The translations under genes and the position numbers were made by a program. A stretch of DNA of 64,000 nt, from the NCBI GenBank assembly GCA_020073465.1, contig JAIQFC010000008.1:1-64000 (forward strand), read 5' to 3'. This DNA comes from Terriglobia bacterium (GTDB taxonomy: Bacteria > Acidobacteriota > Terriglobia > Terriglobales > Acidobacteriaceae). The notes under the pieces are model-generated. The model was given only the letters and a program-made list of their open reading frames with translations. It searched no databases and had not been told where the DNA came from. Each line of letters starts with the position of its first letter. Positions within the stretch are counted from its first letter, which is position 1. Positions 15,588 to 24,063 of this stretch are shown piece by piece.

Positions 15588-15953
15588 ATGCAATCAGGTC
15601 GAATTAGCGTGGATGCGGATCGATACCGCCGTGGGATTCAGCTGTTCAATCGCGAGGAGTTCTTCGAAGCGCATGAGGTTTGGGAAGACGTGTGGCGGGA
15701 GGCGGAAGGCCGAGAAAAGAAGTTTCTGCAAGGATTGATCCAGGTGGCAGTCGCCTTCCATCATCACTCGACGGGGAATCTGGTTGGGGCTCGGTCACTA
15801 CTGGGGCGCGCGAGGAAGAATCTCGCGGGCTATCCGGAGGGATTTCTGGGAATTCGCGTGGCAGGTTTGTTGGAGTCGCTTGCGAAATGGCAGGCAGTAC
15901 TTGCCTCGGGTGGTTCCAAGCCTGCGTTTCCTCAACTTGACCTGACCGAGTAA
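15588..15953 (+). CDS. DUF309-family protein
   Basis: 121 residues from the ATG at 15588. It contains the DUF309 signature RGIQLFNREEFFEAHEVWEDVWREAEGREKKFLQGLIQVAVAFHH: a helical bundle with conserved EFFEAHE...W and HH residues suggestive of a metal site. Known members are small cytoplasmic proteins of unknown function. It converges on hpnE with a 10-bp gap, and its promoter region is shared back to back with the pilin gene. Confidence 0.88.
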   Translation: MQSGRISVDADRYRRGIQLFNREEFFEAHEVWEDVWREAEGREKKFLQGLIQVAVAFHHHSTGNLVGARSLLGRARKNLAGYPEGFLGIRVAGLLESLAKWQAVLASGGSKPAFPQLDLTE

Positions 15954-15963
15954 CGGTGCACAC

Positions 15964-17502
15964 TCAGCCTCGGGCAAACAGGCGCATGAGGCCGGTCGCG
16001 GGGAGATCAGGGACGAGAAATTCCCCAGGGATGAGTCCGGCTGCGCGAGTCAGTGCTTCCGCGGCGTAGTAGCCGCTGCGCACAGCCCCCTCCATAGTGG
16101 CGGGCCAGCCTGTGTCGGTCCAGTCGCCGGCGAGGAAGACACGGGGCCAGGCCGTGATCTGGGAAGAGCGGTATGCGTCAATCCCGGGGCGGGGCGAGTA
16201 GGTGGCGTGGACTTCTTTGATGACGGTGGACTTGACGAGGTTCGCGTCACGGGCCGCAGGGAAAAACTCGCGCAGCTCGCGGAGAGCCAGGTCGACGATG
16301 TCTGAGCGCGATTTTTCGATCAGGCTTTTGGAGGCGCTGACGACAAGTTCGACGTAGCTGCCGATCTTCTGAGGCGCTAAAGCGTCAGTTGCCAGACCAT
16401 TCTTTCGCCCCTCCGGGGCTGAATCGTGTTTGTCTTCTGACCCACGGCTGGCGCCGTGGGCTGCATTCTGTCGCCGCTCCGCGGCTGGTTCAGAGGACAT
16501 CCTTTCAACCCGCATGGGCTGGAGGCGGGATTTGTGGAACATCCATTGGATGGTGCGGTCGAGCAGTACCGCATGATCGAGATCTGAGATGTGGCGGTCG
16601 AACCACAGATGAATGCCGGTGATCGGAGCGCTCTCGAAGTGGCTCAGCATCTCGCGCAGGCGTGTGCTCTCGGGGGCTTCCGGCAGAACGCGGTCGAGAC
16701 CATCGAAGGGGAGCGCGAGCACGAGATAATCAAAGACCTGCTCTCTGTCCGCGAGCTGCAGCCGCACTTGCGAAGGCTCCGCCTGAAATGTGCTGACCGG
16801 GGAGCGGAACTGCAACTCGCCACCGCGGGCTTGGATGTACTCGCCGGCGGCGTTGTAGAGGTCGGTCAGGGGAATCGTGGGCACTCCCATGTGGCGGGCG
16901 GAGGGCGTCTTCATCGACTCGCGGACGACCTGCGCGGCGTAGGGAATGGAGATGAGCTCGAGATCTTCGCTCAGTGCGCTGACCAGAATCGGCTTCCAGA
17001 AGCGGTCGATGGCACGCTGGGTTTGACCGTGTCGTTGCAGCCATTCGGCGAACGACTGTCCAGTGTCCTGCGGCGTAGTGAGGGTCAGCGGGACCATGGC
17101 GCGGGCGATGGCCAGTTTGTCGGTCGCGTCCAGGAATGGAAATCGCAGGAAAGAGGGCACGGTGTGCAGCGGGGCGGGCAACGGGGAGGCGTGCATCACG
17201 GAGGTGCGGCCGCCGGGCTCGATGAAGGTCATTTCGTCGTACCAGCGGATGTGCTGGTCGACTCCGATGCGCTGGTAGAACTCGACGAGGTTGGTACAAA
17301 CGCGAAACAGGACGTGCTGGCAGTTGTCGACGATCTCGCCCGTACCAGGGTGCTCGTAGGAGGAAGCACGGCCACCAAGATATGGGCGGCGCTCAAACAC
17401 GGTGACGCGGAGGCCGGAGCTGGCCAGGGCACAGGCGGCTGCGAGACCGGCGAGTCCGCCTCCGGCGATGGCTACTGTTGGTTTAGTCGGACTCTGGGTC
17501 AT
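15964..17502 (-). CDS. hpnE: Squalene-forming FAD-dependent desaturase/oxidoreductase HpnE
   Basis: 512 residues from the ATG at 17502. The FAD-binding motif AIAGGGLAGLAAACALA and a dinucleotide-contact region ERRPYLGGRASSYEHP mark an amino-oxidase/carotenoid-desaturase-type flavoprotein; HpnE completes the HpnC-HpnD-HpnE route from farnesyl diphosphate to squalene. Its start is 3 bp after the hpnD stop, so it ends the hopanoid operon. Oddity: residues ~334-375 (16378-16500) are a Ser/Ala/Lys/Arg-rich insertion (SEPAAERRQNAAHGASRGSE...) encoded by an 83-nt repeat plus flanking hairpin, between QWMFHKSRLQ and IGSYVELVVSAS. The frame remains open, so the protein may still fold with an extra loop. 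Confidence 0.92.
   Translation of the reverse strand: MTQSPTKPTVAIAGGGLAGLAAACALASSGLRVTVFERRPYLGGRASSYEHPGTGEIVDNCQHVLFRVCTNLVEFYQRIGVDQHIRWYDEMTFIEPGGRTSVMHASPLPAPLHTVPSFLRFPFLDATDKLAIARAMVPLTLTTPQDTGQSFAEWLQRHGQTQRAIDRFWKPILVSALSEDLELISIPYAAQVVRESMKTPSARHMGVPTIPLTDLYNAAGEYIQARGGELQFRSPVSTFQAEPSQVRLQLADREQVFDYLVLALPFDGLDRVLPEAPESTRLREMLSHFESAPITGIHLWFDRHISDLDHAVLLDRTIQWMFHKSRLQPMRVERMSSEPAAERRQNAAHGASRGSEDKHDSAPEGRKNGLATDALAPQKIGSYVELVVSASKSLIEKSRSDIVDLALRELREFFPAARDANLVKSTVIKEVHATYSPRPGIDAYRSSQITAWPRVFLAGDWTDTGWPATMEGAVRSGYYAAEALTRAAGLIPGEFLVPDLPATGLMRLFARG
16406..16488 (+). repeat. 83-nt multi-hairpin repeat, copy 2 (inside hpnE)
   Basis: Blocks: hairpin CGCCCCTCCGGGGC (16406-16419), 21-nt spacer, 20-nt hairpin 16441-16460 (CCCACGGC-TGGC-GCCGTGGG), 11-nt linker and hairpin 16472-16488 (CGCCGCTCCGCGGCTGG). 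All block lengths equal those of the copy at 280-362 while the stems carry compensating differences. A further hairpin, GGCGCTAAAGCGTC, lies just before it, near 16373-16386. Confidence 0.85.
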
Positions 17503-17505
17503 CAA

Positions 17506-18456
17506 TCAGATTAAACGCTGGACGAAGCCTTTGCCCAGAATGCGCAGCTTTTCCGACACCGTGAGGCTGACTTTGCCGCTGAAGACGTCGTACTGGCGTT
17601 CGGCGATTTTTTCCAAGAGGCGCCGGTAGATGCGTACGAGCACCCAGAGCGCGGGCTGGCTGTCTTCCGAGACATAGGGAATCAATTCTTCTCCGGCCTG
17701 ATAAAACTCACGGGCGCGGTCAGCCTCGAAGGCCAGCAGCGGGCGAAAGCGGGCGGGATCGGGGGTTGAAAGCAATTCGGCAGCCGACAAGCCGAACTTT
17801 GCCAGGTCTTCCTCCGGCAGGTAGACTCGGCCCAGCGCGGCGTCTTCTTTCACGTCGCGAAGGATGTTTGTGAGTTGAAAGGCCAGGCCGCAGCGTTCGG
17901 CCAGAGGCTCGGCGGCAGGATCGCGATAGCCGAAGACATGAATGCAGACCAGGCCCACCACCGAGGCCACGCGATAGCAATAGAGACGCAGGTCCTCGAA
18001 AGTCTTGTACTGAATCGCAAGGCCGGGAGTTGAGCTGGGACCCGCGACTGCTTCACCTACGTTCTCGTGTACGTCCATGCCCGTGCCCTGGGCAAGCTCG
18101 TCGAGCAGACCGGCGGGAATCTGGTAGCGGCGCTGGGCATCGGTCAAGGCCAGCAGGACCGCATCGTCGGTGGGGTGGCCCTGTTGCGCGCGGTGAAGAG
18201 CGTCGAGCCATGAGTCCAGTTTCTGGCGGCGCTCTTCGAGGCTGAGGCGGGGATCGTCGGCGATGTCGTCGCACTGCCGCATGAAGGCATAGACGGCGCA
18301 CAGGGCTTCCCGCTTGCGGCGTGGCAGAACCAGGAACGCGTAATAGAAATTCTTTGCGGCCGACCGCGTGATTCCCCGGCAGACGGAATAGGCCATCACC
18401 AGTTGCGGTGGAGCGGGGGTCCAGGGGATGGGGGCTGGCGTGGCTCCTGCGCTCAT
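17506..18456 (-). CDS. hpnD: Presqualene diphosphate synthase HpnD
   Basis: 316 residues. A trans-prenyltransferase (squalene/phytoene synthase) fold with YAFMRQCDDIADD as the first aspartate-rich motif (near 62) and LTNILRDVKEDAALGRVYLPEEDL as the second. HpnD condenses two farnesyl diphosphates to presqualene diphosphate, which HpnC then converts to hydroxysqualene. It overlaps the upstream hpnC by 4 bp (translational coupling), and its stop is 3 bp before hpnE. The N-terminus (SAGATPAPIPWTPAPP) is a Pro-rich extension of no known function. Confidence 0.92.
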   Translation of the reverse strand: MSAGATPAPIPWTPAPPQLVMAYSVCRGITRSAAKNFYYAFLVLPRRKREALCAVYAFMRQCDDIADDPRLSLEERRQKLDSWLDALHRAQQGHPTDDAVLLALTDAQRRYQIPAGLLDELAQGTGMDVHENVGEAVAGPSSTPGLAIQYKTFEDLRLYCYRVASVVGLVCIHVFGYRDPAAEPLAERCGLAFQLTNILRDVKEDAALGRVYLPEEDLAKFGLSAAELLSTPDPARFRPLLAFEADRAREFYQAGEELIPYVSEDSQPALWVLVRIYRRLLEKIAERQYDVFSGKVSLTVSEKLRILGKGFVQRLI

Positions 18457-19415
18457 CCGAGTTCTCCCAGCAGTTTGCCCATGGCAGCGCGTGCGACCAG
18501 GGCCAGCTTGCGTCCCTTGGAAATGGACGGGCGACAGCCGAGCACGGCGAATCCCTGGCGCTCGATGGCATTCAGGATTTCCTGGCCTCCGCGGGTGAAG
18601 AGTTCGAGGTCCACGGCTAACTCGCGATTGACTTTTCCAACCAGGGGCAAGCCCTGTCGAAACCAGTCACGGGCACGTTCGACTTCGAACTTCATCATGG
18701 CGCAGAAGGCGGGAGTATTGTGGGAGGTGGCGATGTCGTGCTCGCTCGCTTCAAAGCGGCGCAGGTCTTCGAGCGGAAGGTAGATGCGACCCTTGGCATA
18801 GTCAACGCTGACGTCCTGCCAGAAGTTTGCAAGTTGCAGCGCGGTGCAGGTGAAGTCGGAAAGCTGCTGGCGTTCTGCATCGCGATAGCCGCAGAGGTAG
18901 AGCACAAGATGGCCTACAGGGTTAGCCGAATAGCGGCAGTACCCCAGCACATCGTTGAAGGTCTCGAAACGCGTGACCGTTTGGTCCTGGCGGAAGGCGC
19001 GAAGCAAGTCGGAGAACTCGTGCCGCGGGATATCGAACTGTCTTGCGGTTTCGGCGAGCGCAACGAAAACCGGGTGCCGCGGCGTACGGTCGTAGCAGGC
19101 GTCTAATTCGGTCTGCCACTGATCGAGCAATTCGAGTGACGCTGCGGTATCGCCGACTTCATCGCTGAGATCGTCGGAGATGCGGCAATAGGCGTAGACG
19201 TTGAAAAAATGCTGACGGAGACGTGCCGGAAGAAACCAGGTGGCGACGGAGAAATTTTCGTAGTGCGAGCGCGCCAGGTGGCGGCAGTAGGCGCGGGCCT
19301 CCTCCAGCGACGGTGCGGTCTCAGGGATTGCGTAGTTGACAGGCAAACGGCTCCATCCCAGGCTCGCCGAGGGCGCGGGCGCAATGCGGGGATCGGGGCT
19401 GGCGATCTGGGGCAT
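18453..19415 (-). CDS. hpnC: Hydroxysqualene synthase HpnC
   Basis: 320 residues. The squalene-synthase-like fold shows YCRISDDLSDEVGD as first aspartate-rich region and LQLANFWQDVSVDYAKGRIYLPLEDL as second. The N-terminal HYENFSVATWFLP segment is typical of HpnC, distinguishing it from HpnD. It acts on presqualene diphosphate from HpnD, giving hydroxysqualene for HpnE. It overlaps hpnD by 4 bp. The 150-bp gap to the dehydrogenase gene upstream contains a repeat copy (19495-19532), so hpnCDE might have its own promoter. Confidence 0.92.
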   Translation of the reverse strand: MPQIASPDPRIAPAPSASLGWSRLPVNYAIPETAPSLEEARAYCRHLARSHYENFSVATWFLPARLRQHFFNVYAYCRISDDLSDEVGDTAASLELLDQWQTELDACYDRTPRHPVFVALAETARQFDIPRHEFSDLLRAFRQDQTVTRFETFNDVLGYCRYSANPVGHLVLYLCGYRDAERQQLSDFTCTALQLANFWQDVSVDYAKGRIYLPLEDLRRFEASEHDIATSHNTPAFCAMMKFEVERARDWFRQGLPLVGKVNRELAVDLELFTRGGQEILNAIERQGFAVLGCRPSISKGRKLALVARAAMGKLLGELG

Positions 19416-19494
19416 GTTCTAAAAGCGTTTCTCGTGTCGAGCAAAACCCTGGGCACGTTGAGAGCTCATTGCATCGCCGGAAGAACTGCGCATA

Positions 19495-19532
19495 TACATG
19501 GGTCCTTCGCTTCGCTCAGGATGACAGTCCCC
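19495..19532 (+). repeat. CCTTCG...CTCAGGATGACAG repeat (short copy)
   Basis: GGGTCCTTCGCTTCGCTCAGGATGACAG. The same ends occur at 27358-27421 and in inverted form at 58486-58600; here the central hairpin is minimal. It sits between the MDR dehydrogenase and hpnC. Confidence 0.7.
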
Positions 19533-19565
19533 TTTCACTCAACTCCTCCGTGGGGACTGTGAAAA

Positions 19566-20615
19566 TCAGTGTCCAGGGATGATCGCGGTCTTGATGTCGC
19601 CGCCGCGGTTCAGCATGTGTCGCAGAACCTGCTGCAGGCGCGAAAGTGGAGCCTCCCCGGTGATGTAGTCGGTGGGACGAATCTTTTTGGCCGCGATCAG
19701 ACCGAAGGCGCGGCGGACGGTCTCAGGCGTGTGGTGGAAGGTCGCCTTGAGCGTGATCTCGGAATAGTGCAGGCGGTTGGTATCGAGCTGGACTTTTGTC
19801 CCGCTGGCACAGCCGCCGAAGAAGTTGACGGTGCCGCCCTTGCGCACCATTTCGATGGCCCACTCCCAGGCTTCGGGACGGCCCACGGCTTCAATTACCA
19901 CATCGCAGCCGCGTTTCTGCGGACTGAGAGCACGCACGGCTTCGACGACATCGGGGACCTTGGTCGTCTGAATAATTTCATGCGCTCCCATCTGCTTGGC
20001 GGCTTCGACCTGGCCGTCGCGCTTGACGACGGAAATAACGTTGCAGCCGATGGCGCGGGCTACCTGCACGAACATCAATCCAATGGGCCCGCCTCCGATG
20101 ATGACCACCGTGTCACCAATCTCGACGCCGGTTTCATGCAAGCCGCGCAGCACACAGGCCAGCGGTTCGGTCATGGCCGCATCTTCGAAGGTCACGTTGG
20201 GTGGAATCACCAGCATGTTGGCTTCGACAATGCGTCTGGGGACGCGAATGTATTCGGCGTAGGCGCCGTTGTTGAACAACAGATCTTCGCAGAGGTTCTC
20301 CTGGTGCTTGGAGCAGTAGAAACACATCTGGCAGGGCGCGGAATTCAGCGCCACGACGCGCATGCCCTTCTTGAAGCCATTGACGCCGGAACCGACTTCT
20401 TCGATCACGCCGGCCAATTCATGGCCGAATAACGCAGGGGGAACAATCATGCGGGCATGGTAGCCGCGCTGGTACACCTTGAGATCGGTACCGCAGGTCA
20501 GCGCCACCTGGACTTTGACCAACACCTCGCCATCTTCTACGCGGGGGATGGGTACTCTTTCAATCTTGAGATCTTCTTTGCCGTACAGGACGGCCGCTGT
20601 CATTTTTCCATTCAC
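19566..20615 (-). CDS. Zinc-dependent medium-chain dehydrogenase (second of the hopanoid-locus pair)
   Basis: 349 residues. The GTG start at 20615 overlaps the TGA of the upstream dehydrogenase (GTGA). Catalytic zinc ligands lie in CGTDLKVYQRGYH and FGHELAG; the structural zinc site is CQMCFYCSKHQENLC (four Cys), and the Rossmann motif is VVIIGGGPIGLMFVQVARA. The build is that of threonine/sorbitol dehydrogenase-type MDR enzymes acting on polyols or aldehydes with NAD(P). It lies in the run hpnG - unknown - MDR1 - MDR2 - hpnC, so a role in reducing the ribosyl side chain of hopanoids is a reasonable inference; substrate specificity cannot be read from sequence. Confidence 0.85.
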   Translation of the reverse strand: MNGKMTAAVLYGKEDLKIERVPIPRVEDGEVLVKVQVALTCGTDLKVYQRGYHARMIVPPALFGHELAGVIEEVGSGVNGFKKGMRVVALNSAPCQMCFYCSKHQENLCEDLLFNNGAYAEYIRVPRRIVEANMLVIPPNVTFEDAAMTEPLACVLRGLHETGVEIGDTVVIIGGGPIGLMFVQVARAIGCNVISVVKRDGQVEAAKQMGAHEIIQTTKVPDVVEAVRALSPQKRGCDVVIEAVGRPEAWEWAIEMVRKGGTVNFFGGCASGTKVQLDTNRLHYSEITLKATFHHTPETVRRAFGLIAAKKIRPTDYITGEAPLSRLQQVLRHMLNRGGDIKTAIIPGH

Positions 20616-21751
20616 TGCGGATTTCCTTCCCGGGAGTTTGGTTCCCAGGTGCTACCCGGCTGAATCACGACCTTCATCGAAGAGGGCTGCGGGTGAGCCG
20701 CCAGGTCCAGAGCTTGCTTGCTCTCGCGCAGCGGGAAACGATGACTGATCAGACGCTCGAACTCCATCTCGCGGTTCATGACAAAACGAACTGATTCCTC
20801 CTGCAGATCAACAGAAGCGCTGTATGAACCTACCAAGGACTTTTCGTCCACGCAGATAGCCGCCGGATCGACGATCGCCTCTCCGCGCTGCGTCTGGGCA
20901 AACAACAACACCCGTCCTCCCGGACGGGCCGCATCCATCGCCGTACGAATCAGACTATTAGCGCCGACAGCGAGCATCACCGCGTCGGCTCCCCGCCCCT
21001 CGGTCAACTCCCGGACACGCTCCACCACGTTCGTCCGCGAAGCATCCATTGTTTGTTCTAACCCGAAGCTTTGTCCTATTCTAAGCCTCTCTGGATACAA
21101 ATCGGAAGTAATTACCGTGGCCCCGGCTCGCCGGGCCAGAACGCTCAGTATGATGCCGATCGGTCCTTGACCGATGGCCAGAACTGTTTCGCCCCCTTCC
21201 AGGCGAAGAGCTTCGATACCCTTCATGCAGGTGTTCACCGGCTCGACAAAGCAGGCCTGCTCGAACGGAATACCCTCTGGAATGCGGACCGTGCCGTGCT
21301 GGACGATCCAATCCATGACACGAACGTACTCGGCGAAACCGCCGCCGGAAGGCTCAAATCCGGCGGTGCAGCCTACCTTCTTATAGGTCGAACATTGAGC
21401 GAAGGTCTGGTGACGGCAGTAGTAGCACTCGCGGCACGGGACGTGGTGGAAAACTACGACGCGATCTCCGGGATGGAAGTTGCGCACGCCCTGGCCGACG
21501 GCTGCGACCACGCCGGAAGTTTCGTGTCCGAAGATGCGCGGGGCGGAGTGCGAGCCGGTGGCAATCTTCTTGAGGTCGGTGCCGCAGACGCCACAGGTGT
21601 GCACCCGCACCAACAGCTCTCCTGGACCGACCTCGGGAACCGGGACGGTTTCCAGGCGGACGTCATTGACTCCGCGATAGACCGCGGCCTGCATGGTACC
21701 GGGGATGCGTAGTGTGCTGTTCTCGACTGCGTACTGTCCGACTATGGCCAT
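20612..21751 (-). CDS. Zinc-dependent medium-chain dehydrogenase (first of the hopanoid-locus pair)
   Basis: 379 residues from the ATG at 21751; an alternative start at MQAAVYRG would remove a short N-terminal extension. Catalytic-zinc motifs are CGVCGTDLKKIATGSH and FGHETSG; the structural zinc cysteines are CRECYYCRHQTFAQC, and the cofactor motif is VLAIGQGPIGIILSVLARRAG. The acidic DLYPERL after the Rossmann fold suggests NAD preference. It is about a third identical by eye to its neighbour, with which it overlaps, so the pair probably arose by duplication and may act together or sequentially. Placed between hpnG and hpnC, it is a candidate for hopanoid side-chain oxidoreduction. Confidence 0.85.
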   Translation of the reverse strand: MAIVGQYAVENSTLRIPGTMQAAVYRGVNDVRLETVPVPEVGPGELLVRVHTCGVCGTDLKKIATGSHSAPRIFGHETSGVVAAVGQGVRNFHPGDRVVVFHHVPCRECYYCRHQTFAQCSTYKKVGCTAGFEPSGGGFAEYVRVMDWIVQHGTVRIPEGIPFEQACFVEPVNTCMKGIEALRLEGGETVLAIGQGPIGIILSVLARRAGATVITSDLYPERLRIGQSFGLEQTMDASRTNVVERVRELTEGRGADAVMLAVGANSLIRTAMDAARPGGRVLLFAQTQRGEAIVDPAAICVDEKSLVGSYSASVDLQEESVRFVMNREMEFERLISHRFPLRESKQALDLAAHPQPSSMKVVIQPGSTWEPNSREGNPQ

Positions 21752-21801
21752 CAATGGTTCGATGAGACTTCCCTTCTAGCTCCCTCTTTTCAATGCACTT
21801 C

Positions 21802-22341
21802 CTATTTCTGCGATCGCGGGTCGGTGTCGCTGAACTTCACCTCGACTACCATGGAATCCAAATACGGCGAGTCCAGCGGGGTGAAGTGATAGGCCTTCAC
21901 CTGGATGACCACATAGAAACTGTCGACCTGGATGATGCGCTGCGCATAGACGGGTACGGGAGCAAAACCGTCCGGGTTCAGCCACCACAAGTTGTTGTTC
22001 GGATCGGAAGAGGGTTCTTGGGCGGCGCGCAGGATGTTGTCGTAGATGGTGTGGTGCAGGTCCCTCAACCTGACGTGCCAGGAAGTGATCTTGTTGTCGC
22101 CTTCCGGCCCCTTGGGAACGATGGTGAACTCGTACCGGTCGTTGCCCCGCAAATCCTTGATGAGTTCGCGGTAGTGGGAATTCCGGGGGTCCAGCTTGAC
22201 CTCGAAGGATTCCTCCGTGACTCGCGTCGCCCCGCGGCGGAAGCTCTCGGCAAAGATGACCTGGGCCGGATTCTGCGCGGCGAGGGGCGCAACCATCGCG
22301 GCCCACACCAGCAGGCGAGGGGCAATCGACTTTATTGCCAT
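21802..22341 (-). CDS. Secreted protein of unknown function in the hopanoid operon
   Basis: 179 residues from the ATG at 22341 (a TTG 9 bp upstream would overlap the hpnG stop). Signal peptide MAIKSIAPRLLVWAAMVAPLAAQ, then a mature domain with alternating beta strands (FEVKLDPRNSHYRELIKDLRGNDRYEFTIVPKGPEGDNK ... QRIIQVDSFYVVIQVKAYHFTP). No family is recognised. Only 5 bp separate it from hpnG and ~50 bp from the dehydrogenase gene, so it is almost certainly in the operon. A periplasmic or outer-membrane role, for example in hopanoid handling, is a guess from context only. Confidence 0.7.
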   Translation of the reverse strand: MAIKSIAPRLLVWAAMVAPLAAQNPAQVIFAESFRRGATRVTEESFEVKLDPRNSHYRELIKDLRGNDRYEFTIVPKGPEGDNKITSWHVRLRDLHHTIYDNILRAAQEPSSDPNNNLWWLNPDGFAPVPVYAQRIIQVDSFYVVIQVKAYHFTPLDSPYLDSMVVEVKFSDTDPRSQK

Positions 22342-22346
22342 CACGC

Positions 22347-23081
22347 TCAAGGTGCAACCTCCACACCGATCTTCGCTAACTCCACCTGCAAATCGTAGCC
22401 CTGAACAGTTTTGTACTCAATCAGACTCCGCAGGGCGGTACACAATTTTTCGGCGGCGAGAGAGCTATTGGCCGCCAAGGCAGCCACTGCGCCCCAGGTA
22501 CGAGGTCGCAAGGCAACGTGCATGGCAAAGGCAGCCGTCCTGAAGGCTCCATCAGCGCTGATGAACTTACCAACGGGTGGCATTTTGAATTGGGCCTCGT
22601 CCGAAATTGACTTGATGGCAACGAACGGCACGTTGTGGGCAGCGGCGGCCTCGGCGACACCGGCAGCCTCCATGTCCACTGCCCAACAGTCAAAGAGTTG
22701 TAACCCGTCAGGAGGCGTGGAGTTTTCCACAACCTGAAATGAAGTCCACAGCCGGCCTCGACCGAACAGCGTTCTAAACGACTTCTTCCCGGCGATGTCA
22801 ACAACCTCGGCCGGAATCGTGATGTCGGCTACATGTTGATCGTAGCGTAATGCGCGGGCAAAGCCGGCTGAAACCACCAACACGGGCTGAACGCTGTTCA
22901 GTATCGCCTCAGCAGCCCTGCGGCCTGCGTTGGCACCCATCCCCCCACAGACAACCACTGCCTGGTCGTTGACATAGGACTCAAAGGTCCTGCCGCTATC
23001 CTCGACGCGCATTGTGGCCCAGCCTCTGACCAGCGGGCGAACCTCGCGCTCCAGCGCTGCGACGATGGCGATTTTAGACAT
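22347..23081 (-). CDS. hpnG: Hopanoid-associated nucleoside phosphorylase HpnG
   Basis: 244 residues. A nucleoside phosphorylase fold (MTA/SAH nucleosidase-like): IAIVAALEREVRPLVRGW, VVVCGGMGANAGRRAAE, and the ribose-binding VDMEAAGVAEAAAAHNVPFVAIKSISDEA. HpnG removes adenine from adenosylhopane (made by HpnH), giving (phospho)ribosylhopane, the precursor of bacteriohopanetetrol and aminotriol. HpnH is not in the window. It overlaps hpnA by 8 bp and is followed within 5 bp by the secreted unknown, marking tight coupling. Confidence 0.9.
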   Translation of the reverse strand: MSKIAIVAALEREVRPLVRGWATMRVEDSGRTFESYVNDQAVVVCGGMGANAGRRAAEAILNSVQPVLVVSAGFARALRYDQHVADITIPAEVVDIAGKKSFRTLFGRGRLWTSFQVVENSTPPDGLQLFDCWAVDMEAAGVAEAAAAHNVPFVAIKSISDEAQFKMPPVGKFISADGAFRTAAFAMHVALRPRTWGAVAALAANSSLAAEKLCTALRSLIEYKTVQGYDLQVELAKIGVEVAP

Positions 23082-24060
23082 AGCCGTTGTCCTGAAACCA
23101 TTTCACGGCGCGGATCAGCGCGTCGTCCACGGGCACAATCTTCCAGCCCAATTCGCGCTCCGCCTTGTCGGAGGCGGCGAACATTTTTTTCTTGCCCATA
23201 CGCACGGTGTCGACGGTGGCGCGAGGCTCGCGCTTGAGTATGCGTCCGGTGATGGCCTCATCGACCACGCCCGCCGCAAATGCAAACACGTAGGGCAACT
23301 TTACCCGCGGCGAGGGCAGGCCCGTGATTTTGGCCAGCTTGTCGAGAATCTGCTTAAGAGTCAAATTCTCGCCGCCGAGAATGTAGCGTTCGCCGGACCT
23401 TCCCTTCTCCAGGGCGGCGACGTGCCCGCGTGCGCATTCTGCAACGTCCACCAGGTTGAGACCAGTTTCTACGTAAGCGGGAAACTTACGTTTCAGGAAA
23501 TCGACGACAATGCGTCCGGTGGGGGTGGGCTTGACGTCCTGTTCACCGACGGGCGTTGTCGGATTCACAACAACCACGCGCATGCCGCTGCGGCCGGCCT
23601 CGAGCGCCAGTTGCTCGGATATGAACTTGGACCGCTTGTAGGGGCCGATCATGTCGGCCAGCGTTACTGGGGAATCCTCGTCTGCGGGATAGCCGTTGGC
23701 GGCGAATCCGACCGTTGCCACACTCGACGTGTGGATGACGTTTCGCACACCATTCTTGCGGGCGGCTTCCAGGATGGCGCGCGTGCCGTCGACGTTGGAG
23801 CGATACATTTCGTTCGGGTCGCGCACCCAGAGCCGGTAGTCGGCGGCCACGTGAAAAACTGTGTCGCAGCCGGCCATCGCCTTCTCGATCGATGCCGGAT
23901 CGCGCAGGTCGCCCGTGGCAGTCTCCGCCCTGAGCCCTTCGAGATTGCGGAGATTGCTGGTGGGACGCACGAGCAGGCGAAGCTCAGCTCCCTGCTGGCT
24001 CAGAACCAGAGCCACGTGGGAGCCGAGAAATCCGGTTGCGCCTGTGACGAAAGCTTTCAA
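23074..24060 (-). CDS. hpnA: Hopanoid-associated sugar epimerase/NAD-dependent SDR HpnA
   Basis: 328 residues. Extended short-chain dehydrogenase: NAD-binding GATGFLGSHVA at the N-terminus, catalytic Ser in HTSSVAT and YKRSK (YxxxK) near 160. HpnA genes are conserved in hopanoid clusters; the exact reaction is not settled (dihydroflavonol-4-reductase/epimerase-like). The 8-bp overlap with hpnG supports shared translation, and shc lies immediately upstream. Its start sits next to a small TTCTCAG tandem repeat. Confidence 0.9.
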   Translation of the reverse strand: MKAFVTGATGFLGSHVALVLSQQGAELRLLVRPTSNLRNLEGLRAETATGDLRDPASIEKAMAGCDTVFHVAADYRLWVRDPNEMYRSNVDGTRAILEAARKNGVRNVIHTSSVATVGFAANGYPADEDSPVTLADMIGPYKRSKFISEQLALEAGRSGMRVVVVNPTTPVGEQDVKPTPTGRIVVDFLKRKFPAYVETGLNLVDVAECARGHVAALEKGRSGERYILGGENLTLKQILDKLAKITGLPSPRVKLPYVFAFAAGVVDEAITGRILKREPRATVDTVRMGKKKMFAASDKAERELGWKIVPVDDALIRAVKWFQDNGYV

Positions 24061-24063
24061 AAG

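Noticed and set aside
16378-16500. hpnE as a pseudogene because of the insertion
   Set aside because: The frame is intact on both sides, key motifs are present and it stays coupled to hpnD.
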